From the NCBI GenBank assembly GCA_020851615.1, contig JADZCL010000140.1, positions 1 through 10,703 on the forward strand: a DNA stretch of 10,703 nt, read 5' to 3'. Origin of the DNA: Rubrivivax sp. GTDB lineage: Bacteria > Pseudomonadota > Gammaproteobacteria > Burkholderiales > Burkholderiaceae_C. The position numbers and the translations under genes are program-made. Below the pieces are notes generated by a model. The model was not told the origin of the DNA, searched no databases, and saw only the letters and a program-made list of their open reading frames with translations. Of the stretch, positions 1 through 8,085 are shown piece after piece; the stretch's first letter is position 1, and every line of letters begins with the position of its first letter.

Positions 1-3
1 CCC

Positions 4-1233
4 ATGCCCGAGACCTCGCTGAGCAAAGACAAGATCAAGATCCTCCTCGTCGAGGGCGTGCATGACAGTGCCGTGCAGGCGCTGCACGCGGCCGGCTACA
101 CCCAGGTGCAGACGCTGAGCGGCGCGCTCGAAGGCGACGCGCTGCGCCAGCGCATCGCCGACGTGCATTTCATCGGCATCCGTTCGCGCACGCAGCTCAG
201 CGCCGAGGTGCTGGCGCAGGCCCGGCGGCTGACGGCGATCGGCTGCTTCTGCATCGGCACCAACCAGGTCGACCTCGACGCGGCGCGTGCGCGCGGCGTG
301 GCGGTCTTCAATGCCCCCTACTCGAACACGCGCTCGGTGGCCGAACTGGTGCTGGCCGAGGCCATCCTGCTCCTGCGCGGCATCCCGCAGAAGAACGCGG
401 CGGCGCATCGTGGCGGCTGGCTCAAGAGTGCCGAGCACTGCCACGAGGCGCGCGGCAAGACGCTGGGCATCGTCGGCTACGGCGCGATCGGCTCGCAGCT
501 CTCGGTGCTGGCCGAAAGCCTGGGCATGCACGTGCTCTTCCATGACGTCGTGGCCAAGCTGCCGCTGGGCAATGCGCAGCGCGCGGCCAGCCTGCCGGAG
601 CTCCTGGCGCGCAGCGACATCGTCACGCTGCACGTGCCCGACCTGGCGTCGACCAAGGGACTGCTGGGTGCGGCCGAGATGGCCGCGATGAAGCCCGGCG
701 CCCTGCTCATCAACGCCTCGCGCGGCACGGTGGTCGAGATCGACGCGCTCGCCGCAGCACTGGCGCGCGGCCACCTGCGCGGGGCGGCGATCGACGTCTT
801 CCCGCACGAGCCGCGCAGCACCGACGACGAGTTCGTCTCGCCGCTGCGCGGACTGGACCAGGTCATCCTCACGCCGCACATCGGCGGCTCGACGATGGAG
901 GCGCAGGCCAACATCGGCATCGAGGTCGCCGCCAAGCTGATCCGCTACAGCGACAACGGCACCACGACCTCGTCGGTCAACTTCCCCGAGGTCGCGCTGC
1001 CCGAGCACCCGGGCAAGCACCGCCTGCTGCACATCCACGCCAACCAGCCCGGCGTGCTCTCGCGCATCAACCGCATCCTCTCGGACAACGACATCAACAT
1101 CGCCGCGCAGTACCTGCAGACCAACGAGGCCATCGGCTACGTCGTGATCGACCTCGACGCGCGCTCATCCGATCTCGCGCTGGCCAAGCTTGCCGAGGTG
1201 CCCGGCACCATCCGCTGCCGCGTCCTGTTCTGA
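4..1233 (+). CDS. serA: D-3-phosphoglycerate dehydrogenase
   Basis: This enzyme oxidises 3-phosphoglycerate to 3-phosphohydroxypyruvate with NAD+, the first step of L-serine synthesis in the cytoplasm. The 409-residue product is about the length of E. coli SerA (410), and the numbering matches closely. The Rossmann motif GYGAIG lies at 158-163. The catalytic Arg240 (in NASRG), Asp264, Glu269 (in PHEP) and His292 (in TPHIGG) are all present. A C-terminal ACT domain covers about 338-409. Its serine-contact residues are kept (His345 and Asn347 in HIHANQPG, Asn365 in DINIAAQ), so feedback inhibition by L-serine is expected. Only three bases precede the ATG in this window, so its promoter and ribosome binding site cannot be judged. 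The next gene starts 20-44 bp downstream on the same strand, so co-transcription is possible but not shown. Confidence 0.97.
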   Translation: MPETSLSKDKIKILLVEGVHDSAVQALHAAGYTQVQTLSGALEGDALRQRIADVHFIGIRSRTQLSAEVLAQARRLTAIGCFCIGTNQVDLDAARARGVAVFNAPYSNTRSVAELVLAEAILLLRGIPQKNAAAHRGGWLKSAEHCHEARGKTLGIVGYGAIGSQLSVLAESLGMHVLFHDVVAKLPLGNAQRAASLPELLARSDIVTLHVPDLASTKGLLGAAEMAAMKPGALLINASRGTVVEIDALAAALARGHLRGAAIDVFPHEPRSTDDEFVSPLRGLDQVILTPHIGGSTMEAQANIGIEVAAKLIRYSDNGTTTSSVNFPEVALPEHPGKHRLLHIHANQPGVLSRINRILSDNDINIAAQYLQTNEAIGYVVIDLDARSSDLALAKLAEVPGTIRCRVLF

Positions 1234-1277
1234 GCGCCGCACGCCGGGCGGCGGTGGCATGCGCTCCAATACGGCGC

Positions 1278-3092
1278 ATGCCTGGACCGCTGTCGACCCG
1301 ACTGACGCCCGCGCGTGCGCTGGTCTGCCTGGCCTGCCTGGCTTTGGCCACGGGCGCGGCGGCGGCGCCTGCGAAAGTGCTGCGCATCGCCAGCGAGAGC
1401 GAGACCGGCTTCGATCCCGCGCGCGTGGGTGACGTGCGCAGCTTTCGGGTCATCGCGCACATCTTCGAGCCGCTGCTGCGCTACGACCCGCTGGCGCGGC
1501 CGGTGCAACTGGTGCCGCTGACGGCCGTTGCACTGCCCGAGGCCACCGCCGACCACCGGACCTGGACGGTGCGCGTGCGCCCGGGCATCTTCTTCACCGA
1601 CGATCCGGCCTTCGGCGGCCGCCGGCGCGAGCTGGTGGCGGCCGACTACGCCTACAGCATCCGCCGCCTGGCCGACCCGGCCACGCGCAGCCCGGGCTGG
1701 AGCAGCTTCGAGCAGGCCGGCATCACCGGCCTGTCGGCGCTGCGGCGGGCTGCCGTGCAGGGCGGCCGGCCCTTCGACTACGCGCAGGCGATCCCCGGCC
1801 TGCAGGTGCTGGACCGCTACACGCTGCGCTTCGTGCTCGATGCGCCGCGACCGCGCTTTGCGCAGTGGCTGGCCGACCCGGCCACCGGGGCCGTGGCGCA
1901 CGAGGTGATCCAGGCGCAGGGCGAGCGCTCGATGCAGCACCCGGTGGGCACCGGCCCCTTTCGGCTGGCCCAGTGGCGGCGCGCCTCGCGCATCGTGCTC
2001 GAACGCAACCCCGGCTATCGCGAGCGCCACTACGAGGCGGCGCCGGCGGCCGACGATGCGCAGGGCCAGGCCATACTCGCCCGCCTGCGCGGCCGGCGCC
2101 TGCCGATGATCGACCGCGTCGAGATCGCCATCATCGACGAGAAGCAGCCAACCTGGCTGGCCTTCCTCAACGGCGAGACCGACTGGATCGAGTTGCCCGA
2201 TGCCTTCGTCGACGTGGCGCTGCCCGGCGGCCGCCTGGCGCCATACCTCGCGCGCCGGGGCATCGGCGCCGAGCGCACCGTCCAGCCGGCCACCTACTAC
2301 ACGATGTTCAACATGCTGGACCCGAGGGTGGGCGGCTACGCGCCCGCACAGGTCGCGCTGCGGCGGGCCATCGGCCTGGCGATCGATGTGCCGCGCGAGG
2401 TGCTGCTGCTGCGTCATGGCCTGGCGGTGCCCGCGCAGTCGCCGGTGGCGCCGCACCTGAGCGGCTACGACCCGCGCTGGAAGAGCGAGATGAGCGACTA
2501 CGACCCGGCCCGCGCGCGCGCGCTGCTGGACGTCTATGGCTATCTGGACCGCGACGGCGACGGCTGGCGCGAGATGCCAGAGGGCATGCCCCTGGTGCTG
2601 CAGATGGCCACCCAGCCCAGCCAGGAGACGCGCCGTTTCGACGAACTGATGAAGCGCGACCTCGCCGCCATCGGTCTGCGCGTGCAGTTCCACGCCGCGC
2701 AGTGGCCCGAGCAGTACAAGGCCGCGCGGGCGGGCAAGCTGATGATGTGGAGCGTGAGCGGGCGCGCCGGCGCGCCAGACGGCGTCGAGGGCCTGCTGCG
2801 CTACGACGGCGCCGCTGCCGGTGGCATCAACCTCGCGCGCTTTGACCTGCCGGCGATGAACGCCGTCATCCAGCGCCTGCTCACCCTGCCCGACGGCCCT
2901 GCGCGCGAGCGCGCCTTCGACGTGGCCAAGCGCCTGACGGTGGCCTGGATGCCCTACAAGCTGCGCACGCACCCGATGCAGGTGGCGCTGTGGCAGCGGC
3001 AGCTGGTGGGCTTTCGCCGGCCGCTGTTCTGGAACCAGTGGTTCGACACCGTCGACCTGGACCCCTCACCATCCCCGTCGCCTGCCCCATGA
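1278..3092 (+). CDS. ABC transporter substrate-binding protein, peptide type (SBP_bac_5)
   Basis: This is a periplasmic solute receptor of the family 5 (OppA/DppA/MppA/YejA-like) class. From the ATG used here the product is 604 residues. An N-terminal Sec signal is visible: basic residues at 8-13, then ALVCLACLALATGAAAA, with cleavage likely near the Ala-rich stretch. Family hallmarks are LRIASESETGFDPA, FEPLLRYD, the HPVGTGPFRLAQW segment followed by IVLERNPGY, and DEKQPTWLAFLNGETD. A GTG at 1254 would add eight residues. Neither start has a clear Shine-Dalgarno sequence, and the ATG gives the better signal peptide. The stop overlaps the ATG of the LD-carboxypeptidase gene by 4 bp. Together with the AmpG gene downstream, this suggests binding of cell-wall peptides, as in MppA or the YepA/YejA muropeptide systems. 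No permease or ATPase gene lies in the window, so the ligand is inferred only from neighbours. Family confidence is high; ligand confidence is low. Confidence 0.9.
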   Translation: MPGPLSTRLTPARALVCLACLALATGAAAAPAKVLRIASESETGFDPARVGDVRSFRVIAHIFEPLLRYDPLARPVQLVPLTAVALPEATADHRTWTVRVRPGIFFTDDPAFGGRRRELVAADYAYSIRRLADPATRSPGWSSFEQAGITGLSALRRAAVQGGRPFDYAQAIPGLQVLDRYTLRFVLDAPRPRFAQWLADPATGAVAHEVIQAQGERSMQHPVGTGPFRLAQWRRASRIVLERNPGYRERHYEAAPAADDAQGQAILARLRGRRLPMIDRVEIAIIDEKQPTWLAFLNGETDWIELPDAFVDVALPGGRLAPYLARRGIGAERTVQPATYYTMFNMLDPRVGGYAPAQVALRRAIGLAIDVPREVLLLRHGLAVPAQSPVAPHLSGYDPRWKSEMSDYDPARARALLDVYGYLDRDGDGWREMPEGMPLVLQMATQPSQETRRFDELMKRDLAAIGLRVQFHAAQWPEQYKAARAGKLMMWSVSGRAGAPDGVEGLLRYDGAAAGGINLARFDLPAMNAVIQRLLTLPDGPARERAFDVAKRLTVAWMPYKLRTHPMQVALWQRQLVGFRRPLFWNQWFDTVDLDPSPSPSPAP

Positions 3093-4084
3093 CCCTGCCC
3101 GCGCCGATCCATCCGCCACGCCCGCCGCGCCCGCTGCTCCTGCCCCGGCGCCTGCAGCCCGGCGACACGCTGGGCCTCTTCAACCCGAGCGGGGCGATCT
3201 ACGAGCGCGCGCCCTTTGACCACGCGCATGCCACCCTGCAGGCGCTGGGCTTTCGCACGCGCGAGGCGCCCAACCTGCGTGCCCGCCATGGCCACCTGGC
3301 CGGCACCGCGCAGCAGCGGGCCGATGACATCCACGTGCTCGTTGCCGATCCCGGCATCGCCGGGCTGCTGGCCGTCACCGGTGGCTCGGGCGCCAACCGC
3401 GTGCTGCCGCACCTGGACTACGCGCGGATCGCCGCCCAGCCCAAGTTCATCGGCGGCTTCTCCGACCTCACCGCGCTGCTGAGCGCCGTGCACGCGCAGA
3501 CCGGCCTGGTGACCTTCCACAGCCCACTGGCGCGCAGCGAGTGGAACGCGTTCAGCGCGGCGCAGTTCAAGGCGGTGGCGATGGACGGCCTGGCGCACAC
3601 GCTGCGCAACGAGATCGTGCCCGGCGACGACCTCGTGTCCTTCGAGGGCCGCACGACGACGCTGCGGGGCGGGCGCGCGCAGGGGCCGCTGCTGGGTGGC
3701 AACCTGGCCGTGCTGACCTCGCTCGTGGGCACGCCCTACCTGCCCGATCTGGACGGCGCCATCCTCTGCCTCGAGGACGTCAACGAGTACATCTACCGCG
3801 TCGACCGCATGCTCTCGACGCTGCTGCTCTCGGGTGTGCTGGCGCGCGTGGCCGGGGTCGTGCTCGGCGGCTTCACGAACTGCCTGGTCAGCGAAGGCAG
3901 CTTCGGCACGCTGACCCTGGACGAGGTCTTCGACGACACCTTCGGCGGCCTGGGCGTGCCGGTCTACCGCGGTGCGCAGTTCGGGCACGTCAAGCGCAAG
4001 TTCACGCTGCCGCTGGGCGTGCCGGTGGAGATCGACGCCGACGCCGGCACGCTGCGGCTGCTGCAGCCGGCGGTGCGCCCATGA
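3089..4084 (+). CDS. ldcA: LD-carboxypeptidase (peptidase family S66), LdcA-like
   Basis: The enzyme is predicted to remove the terminal D-Ala from murein tetrapeptides (L,D-carboxypeptidase) in the cytoplasm, making tripeptide for re-use by the recycling pathway. The 331-residue protein aligns by eye with E. coli LdcA. It has the N-terminal LQPGDTLGLFNPSG motif, GGSGANRVLPHLDY at 98-111, the nucleophile Ser125 in GGFSDLTALL, Glu229 in LCLEDVNE and His300 in QFGHVKRKFTLPLG. These correspond to the E. coli triad Ser106/Glu200/His270. There is no signal peptide, which fits a cytoplasmic enzyme. The start is set by the ATGA overlap with the preceding gene. Reading upstream into that gene is possible but unlikely. 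No Shine-Dalgarno sequence is evident, so translational coupling is likely. Its 3' end overlaps the AmpG gene by 4 bp, which strongly supports a recycling role. Confidence 0.94.
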   Translation: MTLPAPIHPPRPPRPLLLPRRLQPGDTLGLFNPSGAIYERAPFDHAHATLQALGFRTREAPNLRARHGHLAGTAQQRADDIHVLVADPGIAGLLAVTGGSGANRVLPHLDYARIAAQPKFIGGFSDLTALLSAVHAQTGLVTFHSPLARSEWNAFSAAQFKAVAMDGLAHTLRNEIVPGDDLVSFEGRTTTLRGGRAQGPLLGGNLAVLTSLVGTPYLPDLDGAILCLEDVNEYIYRVDRMLSTLLLSGVLARVAGVVLGGFTNCLVSEGSFGTLTLDEVFDDTFGGLGVPVYRGAQFGHVKRKFTLPLGVPVEIDADAGTLRLLQPAVRP

Positions 4085-5616
4085 TGCGCGCCTGGCGGCT
4101 GCTGGCCGTGGCGCTGCTGGGCTTTGCCTCGGGCCTGCCGCTGGCGCTCACCGGCCAGGCGATGCAGGCCTGGCTGACGACGGCGGGCGTGGACATCGCA
4201 ACCATCGGCTTCCTCGGCCTCGTCGGCCTGCCCTACACCTTCAAGTTTCTGTGGGCGCCGCTGATGGACCGCTTCGAGCTGCCAGGCCTGCCGCGCCGGC
4301 GCGGCTGGATGGTGCTGACGCAACTGCTGCTGGCTGCGCTGCTGCTGGCGCTGGCGGCGACGTCGCCAACCGATGCCACGCGCGCCTTCGCGCTGCTGGC
4401 GGTGGCCATCGCCTTCGTCTCGGCGTCGCAGGACGTGGTGATCGACGCCTACCGCACCGAACTGCTGCCGGCGGCCGAGCGGGGCCTGGGGGCCTCGCTC
4501 AACGTGGCGGGTTACCGCGTGGCGATGATCGTCAGTGGCGGCCTGGCGCTGATCTGGACCGACGCCGGTCAGGGCGGCGGCTGGTCCTGGCCCGAGGTCT
4601 ACCGGCTGATGGCGGCCCTGATGGCCGCCTCCGCCGTGGTGTGCGCGCTGCTGCTGCCGCGGCTGCCGCCACGGCCGCGGCAGCACGGCCGTGGCCTGCG
4701 CGACCTCATCGGCTTTGCCGCGGTCCTGGCCGTGGTGGCGCTGGGCGTGGTGCTGAGCGACCGCTTCGGGCCGCCGCTGGCGCACGCCTTGCTGGGCGGC
4801 TGGCTGGCCGCCAGCACGCTGTCGCCGGCCTTGCAGGGCCGCTGGCTGGACCTCGCCGTCCTGCTCGGCGGTGTCGCGCTGACGCTGCCGCTGGCCGCGT
4901 GGGCCGCCCGGCGCGCCCGCTTCCAGACCCTGCTGGCGGGCCTGGGTGACTACTTCAGCCAGCCCGGCGCCGTGGCCATGCTGCTGCTGATCGTCCTCTA
5001 CAAGCTGGGCGACGCGTTTGCCGGCGCCTTGCTCACGCCCTTCCTGCTCAAGGGCGTGGGCTACGGCCTGGCCGAGGTTGGCGTCGTCAACAAGCTGATC
5101 GGCCTGTGGCTGACCATCGCCGGCGCGCTGCTGGGTGGCGCGCTGATGCTGCGCCTGGGGCTGTGGCGCGCGCTCCTGGCCTTCGGCGTGCTGCAGATGG
5201 CGAGCAACCTGGGCTTCTGGTGGCTGGCACAGGGCGGGCGCGGGCAGCTCGGGCAGATGCTGCTGCCGGCCTTCGACTGGGGCTTCGTCAAGCTGGCCGC
5301 AGCCACGCCGGTGGATGGCGGCCTGCTGCTGGTGGTCGTGCTCGAGAACCTGTCGGGCGGAATGGGCACGGCAGCCTTCCTCGCCTTCCTGATGAGCCTG
5401 TGCAGCCAACGCTTCACGGCCACGCAGTTCGCCTTGCTCTCGGCCTTTGCCTCGATCGGGCGCGTCTGGGTCGGGCCGCTGGCCGGGGTGCTGGCGCAGA
5501 CCATCGGCTGGCCGATCTTCTTCGTCCTCAGCACGCTCCTGGCGCTGCCGGCGCTGTTGATGCTGTGGGCGCTGCGTGCGCCCATCCGGGCACTCGAAGC
5601 CGCACCCGTGCGTTGA
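4081..5616 (+). CDS. ampG: AmpG-type muropeptide permease (MFS)
   Basis: This inner-membrane importer of GlcNAc-1,6-anhydro-MurNAc-peptides belongs to the major facilitator superfamily. The 511-residue product (E. coli AmpG is 491) is rich in hydrophobic helices. It carries AmpG signatures in order: GFASGLPL (14-21), KFLWAPLMDRF (55-65), SASQDVVIDAYRTELL (114-129), NVAGYRVAMIVSGG (141-154), LYKLGDAFAGALLTPFL (306-322) with the conserved Asp311, EVGVVNK (332-338), ENLSGGMGTAAFLAFLMSLC and FTATQFALLSAFASIGRVWVGP. The ATG at 4081 overlaps the LdcA stop (ATGA), so both genes should be translated together; an in-frame second ATG follows immediately. In organisms with an inducible ampC beta-lactamase, AmpG supplies the inducing muropeptides, but no ampC, ampR or ampD is visible here. 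No break or missing motif was seen. Confidence 0.95.
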   Translation: MMRAWRLLAVALLGFASGLPLALTGQAMQAWLTTAGVDIATIGFLGLVGLPYTFKFLWAPLMDRFELPGLPRRRGWMVLTQLLLAALLLALAATSPTDATRAFALLAVAIAFVSASQDVVIDAYRTELLPAAERGLGASLNVAGYRVAMIVSGGLALIWTDAGQGGGWSWPEVYRLMAALMAASAVVCALLLPRLPPRPRQHGRGLRDLIGFAAVLAVVALGVVLSDRFGPPLAHALLGGWLAASTLSPALQGRWLDLAVLLGGVALTLPLAAWAARRARFQTLLAGLGDYFSQPGAVAMLLLIVLYKLGDAFAGALLTPFLLKGVGYGLAEVGVVNKLIGLWLTIAGALLGGALMLRLGLWRALLAFGVLQMASNLGFWWLAQGGRGQLGQMLLPAFDWGFVKLAAATPVDGGLLLVVVLENLSGGMGTAAFLAFLMSLCSQRFTATQFALLSAFASIGRVWVGPLAGVLAQTIGWPIFFVLSTLLALPALLMLWALRAPIRALEAAPVR

Positions 5617-5671
5617 GGCGCACAGCACCGCCGGCATGGAATTCCCACGCCATGGCACCATCTGCCCCGTG

Positions 5672-6589
5672 ATGAAGCTCCATTCCTCCAATCCAGACTG
5701 CCGCGTGCCGCCCATGGCGTGCTTGTGCCCGCTGCATGCGCGACGCCTCTTCACCGGCGGCGTCGCGGCAGCCGCGCTCCTTGGTGCGAGTGCGCCGCTG
5801 GCCGCGGCCAGCATCCCCGAGTGCAAGCGCTCGGGCTTCACCAAGGCGGTGTCGGCCGAGACCGTCGAGGAGCAGGCGCAGCAGCAGTACCGGCAGATGC
5901 TGGCCAAGGCCGGCAGCGACCGCGCACTGGCGCCGGTGCAGCACCCGCAACTGCAGCGCCTGCGCTACATCGCCGCACGCATGGAGCCCTTCACGCGGGA
6001 GTGCAACACGCGGGCAGCCGACTGGAAGTGGGAGGTCAACCTGATCGGAAGCCGCCAGGCCAACGCCTTCTGCATGCCCGGGGGCAAGATCGCCTTCTTC
6101 TGGGGCATCCTCGAGAACCTGCAGCTCAGCGACGACGAGGTGGCGGTCGTCATGGGCCACGAGGTCGCGCATGCGCTGCTCGAGCACGCGCGCGAGCAGA
6201 TGGGCAAGAACGTCGTCACCAGCGGCGCGATGCGGCTGGGCGCCTCGCTGCTGGGCCTGGGCCAGATCGGCGACATCGGTGCGCAGATCGGCAGCCAGCT
6301 GTTGTCGCTGAAGTTCAGCCGCGACGATGAAGGGCAGGCCGACTCGCTGGGCCTGGTGCTGGCCGCCAAGGCCGGCTATGACCCGCGCGCCGGCGTCACG
6401 CTGTGGGAGAAGATGACCGCCTCCGGCGGTGGTGCGCCGCCCGCGCTGCTGTCCACGCACCCGGCGGGCCCCACGCGCATCAAGGACATCGAGGCCAAGC
6501 TGCCGCGCGTGCTGCCCGAGTTCGAGGCCGCCGCCCGCCCCGAGCGGCATTTCCGCCCGCCGCCCAAGGGGGCAACCTCGCGCTCGTAG
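5672..6589 (+). CDS. Secreted M48-family zinc metallopeptidase
   Basis: This is a periplasmic or envelope endopeptidase of family M48 (LoiP/BepA/OMA1-like). The 305-residue product starts with a signal containing a twin-arginine-like patch (HARRLFTGG, residues 22-30) and an Ala-rich hydrophobic segment, so export by Tat or Sec is likely. The catalytic zinc motif HEVAH sits at 163-167 in MGHEVAHALLEHAREQ. The third ligand is probably Glu220 in RDDEGQADSLG, and a family-typical STHP lies near residue 263. The C terminus is Pro-rich and basic. The start is uncertain: ATG codons at 5636, 5672 and 5714 are all in frame and none has a clear Shine-Dalgarno sequence. The last would place the twin arginines 10-11 residues from the start. 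The gene lies 55 bp after the AmpG gene, so it may share its transcript. Family members clear misfolded outer-membrane proteins; a role in wall remodelling is only inferred from position. Confidence 0.88.
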   Translation: MKLHSSNPDCRVPPMACLCPLHARRLFTGGVAAAALLGASAPLAAASIPECKRSGFTKAVSAETVEEQAQQQYRQMLAKAGSDRALAPVQHPQLQRLRYIAARMEPFTRECNTRAADWKWEVNLIGSRQANAFCMPGGKIAFFWGILENLQLSDDEVAVVMGHEVAHALLEHAREQMGKNVVTSGAMRLGASLLGLGQIGDIGAQIGSQLLSLKFSRDDEGQADSLGLVLAAKAGYDPRAGVTLWEKMTASGGGAPPALLSTHPAGPTRIKDIEAKLPRVLPEFEAAARPERHFRPPPKGATSRS

Positions 6590-6601
6590 GGCGCGTTCGC
6601 T

Positions 6602-7267
6602 TCACCAGCGTGGCGGCAGCGGCTTCAGCAGCACCAGCGCCTCACCGCGCACGGCGCTCACGTAGCCGCCCTGCTGCAGGTCGCTGAGCTGGCGCGTGAC
6701 CATCTCGCGCGAGCAGCCGACGCAGTTAGCCAGTTCCTGGTGCGTGAGCTTCTCCGGCAGGCTGCGCGTGCCGTCGGGCCGTGGCTGGCCCAGCTCGTCG
6801 AGCAAGGCCTTCAGGCGCCCGTAGACATCGTTGAGGGCCAGGCTCTTGGCGCTCAGCGTGGCCACACGCGCGCGGCGTATCACCTTGGCCAGCAGCTCGA
6901 AGGCGAACTCCGGCTGGGCGGCCAGGTGCGCCTGCAGCGTGCGCCGCGTGACCAGCGCGCAGACGGTGGGCTCGATGGCCGCAACGCTGGCCGAGCGCGG
7001 CCCGCCGTCCAGGCTCATCTCGCCGACGTACTCGCCCACGCCGTAGGTGCCATGCGTGATCTCGCGCTCGCTGGCCAGATGCCCGCTGTAGATGCGCAAG
7101 CGGCCGTCGAGCACGATGTAGAGCGTGTCGCCGTGCGTGCCTTCCTGGATCAGCACCGCACCCTTCTGGAAACGGCAGAGCTCACCGCGGCGCGCCAGGG
7201 CGCGCACCGCATCGGATAGCGGGGCCGTCTCGACGAGCGCGACCGGATCGATGCGGCTGCGCGCCAT
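6602..7267 (-). CDS. Crp/Fnr-family transcriptional regulator
   Basis: This 221-residue DNA-binding regulator has an N-terminal cyclic-nucleotide-binding beta-barrel (about 20-115), a dimerisation helix (about 117-150) and a C-terminal winged helix (about 174-215). The phosphate-binding cassette GEMSLDGGPRSASV (82-95) keeps Glu83, Arg91 and Ser92, equivalent to E. coli CRP Glu72/Arg82/Ser83, so cyclic nucleotide binding is plausible. The recognition helix region VGCSREMVTRQL matches E. coli CRP VGCSRETVGRIL at most positions, including the DNA-contacting Arg, Glu and Arg (here 187, 188 and 192). No Fnr-type N-terminal cysteine cluster is present. The ATG overlaps the stop of the upstream hydrolase gene by one base (TGATG), indicating a two-gene operon. 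The stop is 12 bp from the stop of the convergent M48 gene, with no clear hairpin terminator between them. The regulon cannot be deduced from this sequence. Confidence 0.93.
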   Translation of the reverse strand: MARSRIDPVALVETAPLSDAVRALARRGELCRFQKGAVLIQEGTHGDTLYIVLDGRLRIYSGHLASEREITHGTYGVGEYVGEMSLDGGPRSASVAAIEPTVCALVTRRTLQAHLAAQPEFAFELLAKVIRRARVATLSAKSLALNDVYGRLKALLDELGQPRPDGTRSLPEKLTHQELANCVGCSREMVTRQLSDLQQGGYVSAVRGEALVLLKPLPPRW

Positions 7268-7908
7268 CAACTGCCCTGCAGGAAGGGGTTGAAGCGACGC
7301 TCGCGGCCAAAGGTGCTTTCGGGGCCATGGCCAGGGATGAAGACCGTCTCGTCGCCCATGGGCCACAGGCGCTGCGTGATGCTCGCGATCAGGGTGTCGA
7401 AGTCGCCGCCGTGCAGGTCGGTGCGGCCGATGCTGCCGGCAAACAGCACATCGCCCACGAAGCAGCGCTGCGCCTGCGCGCTGTGGAAGACGACGTGCCC
7501 GGCGGTGTGCCCCGGGCAGTGCCGAACCGCCAGGCGGCACTCGCCCACGCTGACCTCGTCACCGTCTTCGAGCCAGCGCGTGGGCGTGAACGGTTCGGCC
7601 GGCGCGAAGCCGAACATCTGCGCCTGCTGCGCCAGCGTGTCGATCCAGTACTGGTCGCCGCGCTGCGGCCCGACGATGGGCAGGTCCCGCGTGCGCGCCA
7701 ACTCCCCCGTGCCGCCGGCATGGTCGATGTGCGCATGCGTGAGCCAGATCTGCGTGAGCTCCACCCCGAGCGAGTCCACCGCCGCCAGCAGCCGCGGCAG
7801 GTCCCCACCCGGATCGATCACCGCGGCCTGGCGCGTGGCCTCGCACCACACCAGCGAGGCGTTCTGTTCGAAAGGCGTGACGGGGATGGTGCGGTAGTGC
7901 AGCGGCAT
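7267..7908 (-). CDS. Metallo-beta-lactamase-fold hydrolase, glyoxalase II-like (YcbL type)
   Basis: This 213-residue metallohydrolase most resembles the short, single-domain glyoxalase II-like group (YcbL/GloC), which hydrolyses S-lactoylglutathione or related thioesters. All metal ligands are visible: His58, His60, Asp62 and His63 in THAHIDH, His134 in CPGHTAGH, Asp153 in FVGDVLF and His194 in PGHGPEST. The N-terminal YRTIPVTPFEQNASLVWC and the IDPGGD motif are typical of this group. The ATG at 7908 was chosen because it gives the usual short N terminus. In-frame ATGs at 7923 and 7941 exist, and none has a convincing Shine-Dalgarno sequence. It is the first gene of an operon with the Crp/Fnr regulator, whose start overlaps its stop by one base. 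Other thiol-ester or persulfide substrates are possible, so the substrate is not assigned. Confidence 0.92.
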   Translation of the reverse strand: MPLHYRTIPVTPFEQNASLVWCEATRQAAVIDPGGDLPRLLAAVDSLGVELTQIWLTHAHIDHAGGTGELARTRDLPIVGPQRGDQYWIDTLAQQAQMFGFAPAEPFTPTRWLEDGDEVSVGECRLAVRHCPGHTAGHVVFHSAQAQRCFVGDVLFAGSIGRTDLHGGDFDTLIASITQRLWPMGDETVFIPGHGPESTFGRERRFNPFLQGS

Positions 7909-8085
7909 GGCGGGCGGTGTCATTCTGCGATTGGGCGGCATTGCACCACAAGGCAGGCGCGAATCGCGATGCTTCGCACCGCGCCGCCGTCAGCCGGGCC
8001 CCGTTGGCAGCGCCCATCCGCGGTGTGGCCGCCGGGCTGCCAGCGCCCGCCACCCCGGCACATGCGCGCTCATCAGTGGGCGGTT

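Noticed and set aside
1137..2972. Long open frame of 611 codons on the minus strand across the solute-binding protein gene
   Set aside because: It is antisense to a clearly recognisable SBP_bac_5 gene; its translation is a low-complexity His/Arg/Gln/Ala-rich shadow produced by high GC and has no family motif.
2990..3088. Upstream extension of the LD-carboxypeptidase
   Set aside because: The extension lies wholly inside the binding-protein gene and has no family similarity. The ATGA overlap at 3089 gives the normal N terminus.
3541..4080. Upstream extension of AmpG by 180 codons
   Set aside because: The extra residues are Arg/Ala-rich shadow sequence of the ldcA gene; the membrane protein begins naturally at 4081.
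3964..5907. Long open frame of 647 codons on the minus strand across the ampG gene
   Set aside because: Its translation is dominated by Gln/Arg/Ala runs and opposes a convincing AmpG; this is a compositional artefact.
7909..8078. Promoter and small palindrome (CGCGAATCGCG at 7958-7968) upstream of the hydrolase gene
   Set aside because: The stem is only 5 bp and no credible -35/-10 pair could be placed; this is expected by chance in such GC-rich DNA.
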